64,000 nt of DNA from Cohnella xylanilytica (GTDB lineage Bacteria > Bacillota > Bacilli > Paenibacillales > Paenibacillaceae): assembly GCF_014212175.1 (NCBI RefSeq), contig NZ_JACJVR010000027.1:1-64000 (forward strand), written 5' to 3'. Position 1 is the stretch's first letter; each line of letters begins with the position of its first letter. The notes beneath the pieces are model-generated. The model was not told where the DNA came from, did not search any database, and saw nothing but the letters and a program-made list of their open reading frames with translations. A program made the position numbers and the translations under genes. This document shows positions 27,966 to 35,585 of the stretch, piece by piece.

Positions 27966-27995
27966 ATTCTAATCCATCGGCAGGAGACCTGTCAA
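27966..27995 (-). promoter_or_regulatory. Sigma-A promoter of the hisS-aspS operon
   Basis: A perfect TTGACA (27990-27995) and TAGAAT (27966-27971) are 18 bases apart on the minus strand, giving a start near 27959 at the head of the T-box. Confidence 0.8.
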
Positions 27996-28025
27996 CTTGC
28001 GCTTGCCCGTCTTGCGCTTGCCCGT
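27996..28025. repeat. Exact 15-bp tandem duplication between divergent promoters
   Basis: CTTGCGCTTGCCCGT occurs twice without a gap, directly upstream of the hisS -35 box and upstream of the extended -10 of the kinase gene. Confidence 0.85.
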
Positions 28026-28063
28026 CTCCCCCGATGGGCAGCGCTTCCAATTCCGGGACGGTG

Positions 28064-28072
28064 TGCTATAAT
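28064..28072 (+). promoter_or_regulatory. Extended -10 promoter of the YesM-type kinase gene
   Basis: TGCTATAAT lies 40 bases before the GTG start at 28113. Its presence inside the longer open frame argues against an earlier start. Confidence 0.6.
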
Positions 28073-28112
28073 ACGGGGCAAACGCTTCCATCGCGAGGGA
28101 GAAGATGCGACC

Positions 28113-29879
28113 GTGTCCTCCGTTCAAGCCGCGCGCGTCCCCAAAGTCCGGTCCCTGCGCCGGACGCTGGTCGCGTACCTGATGATCGGCTGCCTCATTC
28201 CGCTTCTGTTCGTCTGCCTGCTCACCTACTCCTCCATCTCCTCGATCTTGACCGGCAAGATCCAGACCGGCATCGGAGCCGGCCTGAAGCAGGAGGCCGA
28301 CCGGCTCGAGAACGCCCTGAACAACCTCGACTTCGCCTCGAAGCAATTCGCTCTCGACGGCCAGATCGTGGACGAGCTGTCGGCGTATCTGCAGGAGAGG
28401 AAGATCTACCGGAAGTCGCAGCTGATGGATTCCATCAACGCGAAGATGAACCTCGTCAATTTCACCAATCCGTACCTCGGCCTGACCGCTTACATCCTCC
28501 CGGACGCCTCGGATTCCGTCCTGTTCTCGAACCTGAGCATGGAACGGAGCTTCGACGCCGGCAAGCTCCCCCTCTTCGTCGAGAAGAACGGCGCCAAGTA
28601 TTACGGCCCGCACAAGACGATGTACTACAACAGCAACAACCTCGTCTTCTCCGAGATCCGGAGCGTCCAGGTGCAGGGCGAACGGCAAGCCTACATTTAC
28701 CTCGAGACCAATTACGATCTGTTCGTCAAGGTGCTGAGCCGCCAATCCTACGGCATGAACGTCGTTCACCTGCTCGTGAGCCAGCAGGGCACCGTGACCG
28801 CCGTCGAGAACGAGCGCCTTCCGGACTCGGTGCTCGAAGCCGTTCGCGCCGAGCGGACCCGAAGCCTGTTCCGGGCCGGAGACTACCACCTGTTCCGCTA
28901 CGTCAGCCCCCAGGGCTGGCAGCTCGTCGCGGCCGTGCCGGAATCGTCGTTCAACGGGGAGATCTACTCCTGGATCCGGAAGATGATCGTCCTCGGCCTG
29001 TCCACTCTCGTCTTCGCCGCCCTGCTCGCGTTCCTCATCTGGAAGCAGGTGTACCGCCCGCTGCGGAAGGTGAACGTGGAGATCGTGCGGCTCGCCGAGA
29101 ACCGGACGTCCCCCGTGGCGTTCACGCAGGTCGAGGAATTCGACTTCGTGCTCAGCAACTTCCAGACGATGAAGGACAAAGTCAACGAGCTGATCGCCGC
29201 CGTCGCGCGCAACGAGAAGCAGAAGAGCCGATTCGAGATCGAGAAGCTGCTGAGCCAGATCAACCCCCATTTTCTGCACAATACCTTGAACACCGTCCAG
29301 TGGCTCGCGCGGATGAACGGCCAGAAGGAGATCGACAAGCTCGTCACGCTGCTCGTCAAGGTGCTGCATTACAACCTGGGGAAAACGAGCCTGATCGTAA
29401 CCGTGCGCGACGAGATCGACGCGATGAGCAATTACATGGAGCTGCAGCGCATTCGCTACGACTACGAGTTCGAATTCCATGTCATCGCCGAGGAGGAGAT
29501 CCTCCGGATGCCGGTGCCCCGCTTCCTGCTTCAGCCTCTCGTCGAGAACGCGATCTATCACGGGCTGAGCGAGCGCAACGGCCGCATCGAAGTGTCCGTC
29601 GTCCCGTCCGGTCCGGACCATGCCCTGCTCAAGGTCGAAGACAACGGAGCGGGTCTCGATCCGCAGGAGATCGCGCGGCTGCTGTCGGAGGAGAACGAAG
29701 GCGTCAAGCGTCGCGGCATGGGCATCGGCCTCTCGTACGTGAACGGCATGCTCCGCCGGTTCTACGGGGAAGGAACGAGGCTCATGATCGAGAGCGAGCC
29801 CGGCCGCGGGACGTCCGTCTCCATCCGGATCCCGAGACGGATCGCCGACGACCTCGAGGAGGAGCGGCTGTCCGGGTAG
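28113..29879 (+). CDS. YesM-type sensor histidine kinase
   Basis: The 588-residue membrane kinase has a helix near residues 20-42, an extracellular sensor of about 245 residues and a second helix near 290-310. A HAMP-like linker (VYRPLRKVNVEIVRLAE) and the His_kinase domain with SQINPHFLHNTLNTVQWLA (H386 predicted phospho-acceptor) follow. The ATPase domain has LLQPLVENAIYHGL, VEDNGAGLD and GMGIGLSYVNGML. The start is GTG at 28113 after GAGGGAG. The matching regulator is the YesN-type gene at 34022, with the transporter genes between. The system most likely senses a plant-derived glycan, judged from the GH74 enzyme in the island. Confidence 0.92.
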   Translation: MSSVQAARVPKVRSLRRTLVAYLMIGCLIPLLFVCLLTYSSISSILTGKIQTGIGAGLKQEADRLENALNNLDFASKQFALDGQIVDELSAYLQERKIYRKSQLMDSINAKMNLVNFTNPYLGLTAYILPDASDSVLFSNLSMERSFDAGKLPLFVEKNGAKYYGPHKTMYYNSNNLVFSEIRSVQVQGERQAYIYLETNYDLFVKVLSRQSYGMNVVHLLVSQQGTVTAVENERLPDSVLEAVRAERTRSLFRAGDYHLFRYVSPQGWQLVAAVPESSFNGEIYSWIRKMIVLGLSTLVFAALLAFLIWKQVYRPLRKVNVEIVRLAENRTSPVAFTQVEEFDFVLSNFQTMKDKVNELIAAVARNEKQKSRFEIEKLLSQINPHFLHNTLNTVQWLARMNGQKEIDKLVTLLVKVLHYNLGKTSLIVTVRDEIDAMSNYMELQRIRYDYEFEFHVIAEEEILRMPVPRFLLQPLVENAIYHGLSERNGRIEVSVVPSGPDHALLKVEDNGAGLDPQEIARLLSEENEGVKRRGMGIGLSYVNGMLRRFYGEGTRLMIESEPGRGTSVSIRIPRRIADDLEEERLSG

Positions 29880-29922
29880 AAAACGGTTCGATCCGAAGAG
29901 ACTTTGGTTCGACAGAAGCAGA

Positions 29923-29950
29923 CAGCCCTCCTTCGACGGAGGGCTGTTTT
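29923..29950 (+). terminator. Terminator after the kinase gene
   Basis: CAGCCCTCC/GGAGGGCTG hairpin with six-base loop followed by TTTT, 43 bases after the stop. Confidence 0.85.
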
Positions 29951-29977
29951 CGCTCTCGGCGGGGGCGGGGCCAGGGG

Positions 29978-29996
29978 TACAATGTAAACGCATTCG
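29978..29996 (+). promoter_or_regulatory. Promoter -10 overlapped by a cre-like CcpA site
   Basis: TACAAT (29978-29983) runs into ATGTAAACGCATTCG (29982-29996), which fits the cre consensus WTGNAANCGNWNNCW at all but the last base. A protein bound here would cover the transcription start of the permease operon, giving catabolite repression. Confidence 0.6.
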
Positions 29997-30021
29997 AATC
30001 CCGCAGTTAGGAGAGACCCCT

Positions 30022-30978
30022 ATGGCCGCAACGTCCGGCAAGCTCGAGCTGGAAGCCCAAGCCCCTTACTTCCGCCGAGGCTTGCCCAACAAGTACAAGC
30101 TGTTCCTCATGGCGTTCCCGTTCCTCGTCGTCACGTTTCTCTTCTTCTACCTGCCGATCTACGGCTGGATCTACGCGTTCTACGACTACTTCCCCGGAAT
30201 CCCGTTGTCCAAGACGCCGTTCGTCGGCTTCAAGTGGTTCCGGACGATCGCCTCCAACCCGATCCAGACCGAAGAAGTGCTGCGCGTCATGAAGAACACG
30301 CTCGCCATGAGCGGGCTCGGCATCGCCACCTCCTTCTTCCCCGTCGTCTTCGCGATCCTGCTCACCGAGGTGAGGACCGGCTGGTTCCGCAAGATCGTCC
30401 AGACGCTGACGACGATTCCGAACTTCATCAGCTGGATTCTCGTCTACTCGATCGCCTTCACCCTGCTCTCGGTCGACAACGGCCTCGTCAACACGCTGCT
30501 CGTGAAGCTCGGCATCGTAGACCAGGGAATCAATTTTCTCGCATCCAATTCGAACGTATGGGGTCCGATGATTCTGTGGTATTGGTGGAAATCGCTCGGC
30601 TGGACCGCGATCATCTACCTGGCCGCCATCGCCGGCATCGACCAGGAGCTCTACGAAGCCGCCGAAGTCGACGGGGCGTCCCGCTTCCGCAAGATCTGGC
30701 ACATCACCGTCCCGAGCCTCGTGCCGACCTTCTTCGTGCTGCTGCTGCTCGCCATCGGCAATCTCGTCAACAACGGCATCGAGCAATACTTCGCGTTCCA
30801 GAACGCGATGAACAAGGACACGATCGAGGTGCTCGACCTGTACGTGTACAACATCGCCTTCAGCAACAACTTCCCGTTCGCCACCGTCGTCAGCATGCTG
30901 AAGTCGATCATCAGCGTATTTCTACTGTTCCTCGCGAACGGCCTGTCCAAATGGGTTCGCGGCGAATCGATCCTGTAA
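30022..30978 (+). CDS. Carbohydrate ABC transporter permease, LplB-like
   Basis: The 318-residue inner-membrane permease has six hydrophobic segments after a short cytoplasmic N-terminus. The EAA loop that contacts the ATPase reads YEAAEVDGASRFRKIWHITVPSL, cut here by position at about residues 212-234. It is typical of the LplB/YtcP branch that imports oligosaccharides in Paenibacillaceae. No ATPase gene is nearby, so a shared MsmX-type ATPase is expected. AGGAGAG precedes the ATG. The partner permease follows 19 bases downstream. Confidence 0.93.
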   Translation: MAATSGKLELEAQAPYFRRGLPNKYKLFLMAFPFLVVTFLFFYLPIYGWIYAFYDYFPGIPLSKTPFVGFKWFRTIASNPIQTEEVLRVMKNTLAMSGLGIATSFFPVVFAILLTEVRTGWFRKIVQTLTTIPNFISWILVYSIAFTLLSVDNGLVNTLLVKLGIVDQGINFLASNSNVWGPMILWYWWKSLGWTAIIYLAAIAGIDQELYEAAEVDGASRFRKIWHITVPSLVPTFFVLLLLAIGNLVNNGIEQYFAFQNAMNKDTIEVLDLYVYNIAFSNNFPFATVVSMLKSIISVFLLFLANGLSKWVRGESIL

Positions 30979-30997
30979 GCGGAGGTGCGGCCGTCCG

Positions 30998-31897
30998 ATG
31001 AGATCCTCGCGGCTCAGCGCGGGAAGCGCTGTTTTTCAAGTCGTCAATTACACGTTCCTCGGTCTCTTCACTCTGTCCTGCGTGTTCCCGTTCTATTACC
31101 TGTTCATTAACACGATCAGCGACAACAGCTTGTCTTCCACCGGCTATATTACGTTCTATCCGCGCGGCGTTCACTTCAACAATTACATCGACGTGCTCAA
31201 GATCAGCGGACTCGGGCAGGCCGCGCTCGTCTCGCTGTACCGGACCGTCGTCGGCACGCTGCTGACGGTCGGGGCTTCCGCCTTCCTCGGCTACCTGTTC
31301 ACGAAGCGGGAGATGTGGGGGCGCACCCTCTCGTACCGCGGCGTCATCGTGACGCTCTATTTCAGCGCGGGGCTTATCCCCTGGTACCTGACGATGCACA
31401 ATCTGCACCTGACCAACAACTATCTCGCCTACGTGCTGCCTTCGATCATCTCTCCGTTCAACATCATCCTGGTGAAAACGTACGTCGAATCGCTTCCGGC
31501 TTCGCTCGAAGAATCGGCGGCGATCGACGGCGCGGGCTACCTCCGGATCTTCGGCAGCATCGTGTTCCCGCTCTGCATGCCGATTCTCGCGACGATCACG
31601 ATCTTCTCCGCCGTCTATCAGTGGAACGCGTTCGTGGACACGGCCTTCCTCATGACGGACACGAAGTATTACACGCTTCAGTATTTGCTGTACCGGTACC
31701 TCAACGAGGCGAGCTCGCTCGCGAACCTCATCAAGAACTCGTCGGACTTGTCCGCCGTCAACGTGCAGAGCATGCAGACGCCGACTTCGATCCGGATGAC
31801 CGTCACGATGATCGTCGTGCTGCCGATCCTGCTCGTCTACCCGTTTTTCCAGCGGTTCTTCGTGAAGGGCATTCTGCTCGGCGCCGTGAAGGGCTGA
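30998..31897 (+). CDS. Carbohydrate ABC transporter permease, LplC-like
   Basis: The 299-residue second permease has six hydrophobic segments. Its EAA motif is LEESAAIDGAGYLRIF, and the stretch LIPWYLTMHNLHLTNNY is typical of LplC-type proteins. It forms a heterodimer with the product of the preceding gene. GGAGG lies 13 bases upstream of the ATG. The solute-binding lipoprotein gene follows after 143 bases. Confidence 0.93.
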   Translation: MRSSRLSAGSAVFQVVNYTFLGLFTLSCVFPFYYLFINTISDNSLSSTGYITFYPRGVHFNNYIDVLKISGLGQAALVSLYRTVVGTLLTVGASAFLGYLFTKREMWGRTLSYRGVIVTLYFSAGLIPWYLTMHNLHLTNNYLAYVLPSIISPFNIILVKTYVESLPASLEESAAIDGAGYLRIFGSIVFPLCMPILATITIFSAVYQWNAFVDTAFLMTDTKYYTLQYLLYRYLNEASSLANLIKNSSDLSAVNVQSMQTPTSIRMTVTMIVVLPILLVYPFFQRFFVKGILLGAVKG

Positions 31898-32040
31898 CAA
31901 GCTTTCCCATTCCGGGAATCCGGAAGTGGGAATCCGAAAGCGGGAGTCCGGAAATTCGACTATCGGGTCGTTCCCCGTTACCGGCGGGGTGGACTAATAA
32001 ATGATCAAGGGGTTAACACCACAAGGGAGGCAACGAATCG
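31898..32040. other. Spacer with short degenerate repeats before the binding-protein gene
   Basis: Three consecutive 14-15-base variants of GGGAATCCGGAAG lie between 31912 and 31953. A weak -10 (TACTAT-like) cannot be fixed. The region probably only separates the genes of one transcript and may adjust expression of the abundant binding protein. Confidence 0.4.
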
Positions 32041-33888
32041 ATGAAATTCAGAACTATCGCGGCTTCGCTGCTCGCGATCAGCCTGGCCGGGGCGATGACC
32101 GCATGCAGCGGGAGCGGAAACGGAAGCGGAGGCGGCAAGAATGGGGCTTCTTCCGGAGGCAAGGAGCCGGCCGCCGCGACGGCGACCGCTTCGGGATCGG
32201 GCTCGCCGGAGACTTCGGCTTCCGGGCTCGACCGTTCGAAGGAGCTCAAGCTGACCGTCTTCTCGACGACGGCCAACTACGCGGGCGAACAGACCGGCTG
32301 GTTCGCCAAGATCATCAAGGACAAGTTCAACATCAAGCTGAACATCATCGCCTCCAACCTGGACGGCGGCGACAACAAGATCGCGGCCATGATGGCCTCC
32401 GGCGACATGGGAGACATCATCGTGTTCGGGGACGACAAGGGCAACTACCCGAACGCGATCAAGGCGGGACTGCTGCTCGACTGGACGAAGGACGGCCTGC
32501 TCGACAAGTACGGGCAGGACATCGTCAAGAGCTTCCCCAAGGCGATCGAGAAGGCGAAGATCTCGTTCGGCGGCGGCAGCGCGGTATACGGCATCGGCAA
32601 CAACGTGGCGACCAACCAGCCGGGGCCTTCCGAAGGCAAGGACATGACGTGGGGGCCGGATCTGCGCTGGGATCTGTATCAGAAGATAGGCGCGCCTCCG
32701 ATCGATTCGATCGAGGACTACCTCCCCGTTCTGAAGAAGATGCAGGAGCTCGAGCCGACCAACGAGCAAGGCAAGAAGACGTACGCCTTCTCCCTCTGGT
32801 CGGACTGGGACGGCAACTACAAGTTGACGCTCGCCAAGCAGTTCGCGAACATGTACGGCTACGACGAGATCGTCGACACGGCCGTGTACGTCAAGGCCGA
32901 CGAGCCGAAGTACTACGACTTCCTCTCCGACGAGAGCTGGTACATGAAGTCCCTCAAGCTCTACTTCGACGCCAACCAGATGGGGCTCGTCGACCCGGAC
33001 TCCCTGTCCCAGAAGTTCGACGAGGTGACGGCCAAGTACAAGGACGGCCGCCTGTTGTTCTCCTGGTTCCCGTGGCTGGGCGCGGCCAATTACAACACGC
33101 CGGAACGCACCGCCCAAGGCAAAGGCTTCGCGCTCGTTCCGTTCAAGGGCGAGAAGGTCTGGTCCACCGGCTTCAACCAATACGGGGGCAACGGCATCCT
33201 CTCCATCGGCGCGAAGGCGAAGGATCCGGAGCGGATCATGGAATTCATCAACTGGTTCTATACGCCGGAAGGGGCCATGATCTCGGCGGGCGGAGGCACC
33301 TCGATCCCGAACGGCCCGAAGGGACTGCTCTGGGATATCGGCTCCGACGGCAAGCCCTACGTGACCGACCTCGGCTGGCAAGCCTACCAGGATCAGAAAG
33401 GAACGCAGATGCCGCAGGAGTACGGAGGCGGCAGCTTCGACAACGGCATGAACAAGATCAACTTCTCGTTCGTCGTTCCGTCGCTCACCAATCCCGAGAC
33501 GGGCGAGCCTTACGACCATAACCTGTGGGAGACGTCTCTGAAGCGCAATCCGACAAAGCTGGACAGCGACTGGCGCGAGAAGATGGGCGCCCTGACGGCG
33601 AAGGAATACTTCGTCAAGAACGATATGGTCGCCGTCGCTCCCCAAGGCTTCACCGGCAAGGAGCCGCTGCAGATGGATCAGGCGCTTCTGCAGAAGAACA
33701 AGCAGATCGGCACCGTCATCCAGCAATATTCCTGGAAGATGGTGTTCGCCAAGAACGAAGCGGAGTACGAGAAGCTCAAGGCCGAGATGCTCAAGAAGGT
33801 CAAGGGACTCGGCTACGACGAGGTCATGGCGTTCTCGGTCAAGAAGGCCGAGGAATTGTTCGAAGCCCGCAAAAGCGTAAGTCCGTAA
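32041..33888 (+). CDS. Extracellular solute-binding lipoprotein, LplA/YtcQ-like
   Basis: The 615-residue lipoprotein delivers sugar to the preceding permeases. The signal peptide ends in the lipobox region LAGAMTACSG (C22). A Gly/Ser/Ala-rich linker of about 40 residues follows, then the binding domain (LTVFSTTANYAGEQTGWFAKII). Conserved family stretches are YDEIVDTAVYVKADEPKYYDFL and GGNGILSIGAKAKDPERIMEFINWFYTPEG. GGGAGG lies about nine bases before the ATG. It ends the permease operon, with a terminator beyond. Confidence 0.93.
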   Translation: MKFRTIAASLLAISLAGAMTACSGSGNGSGGGKNGASSGGKEPAAATATASGSGSPETSASGLDRSKELKLTVFSTTANYAGEQTGWFAKIIKDKFNIKLNIIASNLDGGDNKIAAMMASGDMGDIIVFGDDKGNYPNAIKAGLLLDWTKDGLLDKYGQDIVKSFPKAIEKAKISFGGGSAVYGIGNNVATNQPGPSEGKDMTWGPDLRWDLYQKIGAPPIDSIEDYLPVLKKMQELEPTNEQGKKTYAFSLWSDWDGNYKLTLAKQFANMYGYDEIVDTAVYVKADEPKYYDFLSDESWYMKSLKLYFDANQMGLVDPDSLSQKFDEVTAKYKDGRLLFSWFPWLGAANYNTPERTAQGKGFALVPFKGEKVWSTGFNQYGGNGILSIGAKAKDPERIMEFINWFYTPEGAMISAGGGTSIPNGPKGLLWDIGSDGKPYVTDLGWQAYQDQKGTQMPQEYGGGSFDNGMNKINFSFVVPSLTNPETGEPYDHNLWETSLKRNPTKLDSDWREKMGALTAKEYFVKNDMVAVAPQGFTGKEPLQMDQALLQKNKQIGTVIQQYSWKMVFAKNEAEYEKLKAEMLKKVKGLGYDEVMAFSVKKAEELFEARKSVSP

Positions 33889-33913
33889 GCCGCCGGCGCC
33901 CGACGGCGAGCAG

Positions 33914-33946
33914 CCGCTCGTTATCTTCGGATAACGGGCGGTTTTC
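33914..33946 (+). terminator. Terminator of the transporter operon
   Basis: CCGCTCGTTATC pairs with GATAACGGGCGG (one G-T pair) around a TTCG tetraloop, followed by TTTT. Confidence 0.88.
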
Positions 33947-33971
33947 GACCTTTATCCGCTTTTATTTATGT

Positions 33972-33977
33972 TATAAT
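33972..33977 (+). promoter_or_regulatory. Extended -10 promoter of the YesN-type regulator gene
   Basis: TGTTATAAT (extended -10) lies 45 bases before the start at 34022, just beyond the terminator of the transporter operon. Confidence 0.6.
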
Positions 33978-34021
33978 CCAAATATATCCATCCCCATATC
34001 CGCCTAAGGAGGCAGCTGACG

Positions 34022-35464
34022 ATGATTAGAGCCGTCGTTGTCGACGACGAGAGATTGGTTCGCAAAGGCTTCATCTCCCTGATCGATTGGTCCGCGCACG
34101 GCATCGCGATCGTCGGAGAAGCCGGCGACGGCAAGTCCGCCCTGGACTTGCTGGATACCGTCGAGGCCGATCTGCTGTTCACCGACATCACGATGCCGCA
34201 CATGTCGGGCTTCGAGCTCATCAAGGCGGTGCGGAGTCTTCACCCCCGGATCCGATCGGTCGTGCTCACCTGCCATCACGAATTCGATTACGTCCACGAA
34301 GCGCTAAGGCTCGGCGCCATCGACTACATCGTGAAGACGCTGCTCGAGCTGGAGAACGCCGACGACGTCATCCGCCGCATTCTCGAGCGCTTCGACTGGG
34401 AGGAAGCGAGCCGGGCCGCCGGCCTCGCCGCCGATTCCCGCAAGCGCATCGCGGCCTCCTCCGCCCTCCTGTTCGTCCCCCGCTCCCGGGAGGAAGCCGG
34501 CGGGGACCTGCTTCGGCTCCCTTCCGTTCGCCGCAACGCCCTTCTCGATCTCGGCCGCATGTGGCTGTCCCCGCTCGTTCATCCCGTCCGCCCCGAAGAG
34601 GCGGCCCGCGAGGCGGCGGGCGAATGGGGAGACCGCTGGCGGATCGTCTCGCTCTCCCGCGTCGGAGACGAGCCGCTGGACGAAGTCTCGTCCGTCCTCG
34701 AAGCGGCTGTTCCCGGGCTGCTCTTCTACTCCCGCGCGAAGCCCGGCGAGGCCGTTCGCGCCGATTATCGGGAGCTGGCGCGGCCCGCCGGCGCCGTCCG
34801 CGGGGCGGACGCCTGCCCCGAGCTCGACCCGGAGCGCGATCCCGATCTGAGATGGGCCTTCTGCGCGGAGGACCGGGAGCGGCTGCTGAGGCGGATCGCG
34901 GAGAAGAAGCCCCCGAAGGAGGCGATCGAGGAATTCGGAGCGCGGCTGTGCAGGGAATGGGAGCCGCTCCTGCTTCGCCCCGCGGAGGCGGAGCGGCTTC
35001 GCGAGGAGACGGAGCGGAACGTCTCGTGGGCCGACTGGGAGAATTGGCTCGGCCGGTTCTCGGACAAGGCCAAAGGCCGCATGGCGGAGCTCGGCCTGTC
35101 GAAGGAAGTGATGCTCTGCCTGCTGCGGGCCGTTCAGTTCATGCGCCGGCACGCGGGGAACAAGATCAACCAGAACGACGTCGCCGCCCACGTCAGCATG
35201 AGCCGGAGCTACTTCAGCCAATGCTTCGCCCGGTTCGCGGGCCAGTCGTTCGGCGACCTGCTGCGGACGATGCGCCTCGAGAGGGCGAAGTCGCTGCTTC
35301 TCACGACTTCGATCCCCGTCTACGAGATCGCCGCTGCCGCCGGCTTCGAGGACGACAAGTACTTCAGCAAGCTGTTCCGCGACAAGGTCGGCAAGCTTCC
35401 GACCGAATTCCGCGCCTGCGGCGGCGAGCGGGACAACGGTTCGAACCGGGGGGAAAACGGATGA
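34022..35464 (+). CDS. YesN-type response regulator with AraC DNA-binding domain
   Basis: The 480-residue regulator has a receiver domain at residues 1-120 (VVVDDERLVRKG, acceptor D55 in DLLFTDITMP, and K in YIVKTLLEL). A long divergent middle region follows. An AraC-type double helix-turn-helix occupies about residues 375-475 (HVSMSRSYFSQCFARFAGQSF, YEIAAAAGFEDDKYFSKLFRDKVG). It is the likely partner of the YesM-type kinase at 28113 and should activate the sugar operons on either side. AAGGAGG lies nine bases before the ATG. Confidence 0.93.
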   Translation: MIRAVVVDDERLVRKGFISLIDWSAHGIAIVGEAGDGKSALDLLDTVEADLLFTDITMPHMSGFELIKAVRSLHPRIRSVVLTCHHEFDYVHEALRLGAIDYIVKTLLELENADDVIRRILERFDWEEASRAAGLAADSRKRIAASSALLFVPRSREEAGGDLLRLPSVRRNALLDLGRMWLSPLVHPVRPEEAAREAAGEWGDRWRIVSLSRVGDEPLDEVSSVLEAAVPGLLFYSRAKPGEAVRADYRELARPAGAVRGADACPELDPERDPDLRWAFCAEDRERLLRRIAEKKPPKEAIEEFGARLCREWEPLLLRPAEAERLREETERNVSWADWENWLGRFSDKAKGRMAELGLSKEVMLCLLRAVQFMRRHAGNKINQNDVAAHVSMSRSYFSQCFARFAGQSFGDLLRTMRLERAKSLLLTTSIPVYEIAAAAGFEDDKYFSKLFRDKVGKLPTEFRACGGERDNGSNRGENG

Positions 35465-35530
35465 CAAACCGCGAACCGTCTTCGCGCGGGAGAAGCCGAT
35501 TTTCTCTCTGAATCGACTGCTCGGAACGAT

Positions 35531-35549
35531 TATTATGTAAGCGCAACCA
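35531..35549 (+). promoter_or_regulatory. Promoter -10 overlapped by a perfect cre site
   Basis: TATTAT (35531-35536) runs into ATGTAAGCGCAACCA (35535-35549), a full match to WTGNAANCGNWNNCW. The layout is the same as at 29978. It lies 37 bases before the start of the second binding-protein gene. Confidence 0.7.
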
Positions 35550-35585
35550 TTGTTAAGGATGGCGCGCTTCGAAACGGAGGCCCAC

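Noticed and set aside
27957-28112. Earlier start of the YesM-type kinase
   Set aside because: It would include the promoter -10 at 28067 and the 15-bp duplication; no ribosome site.
27803-30041. Long frames of 690-735 residues on both strands over the kinase gene
   Set aside because: They are out-of-frame shadows of a GC-rich gene with typical third-position bias; they lack family motifs.
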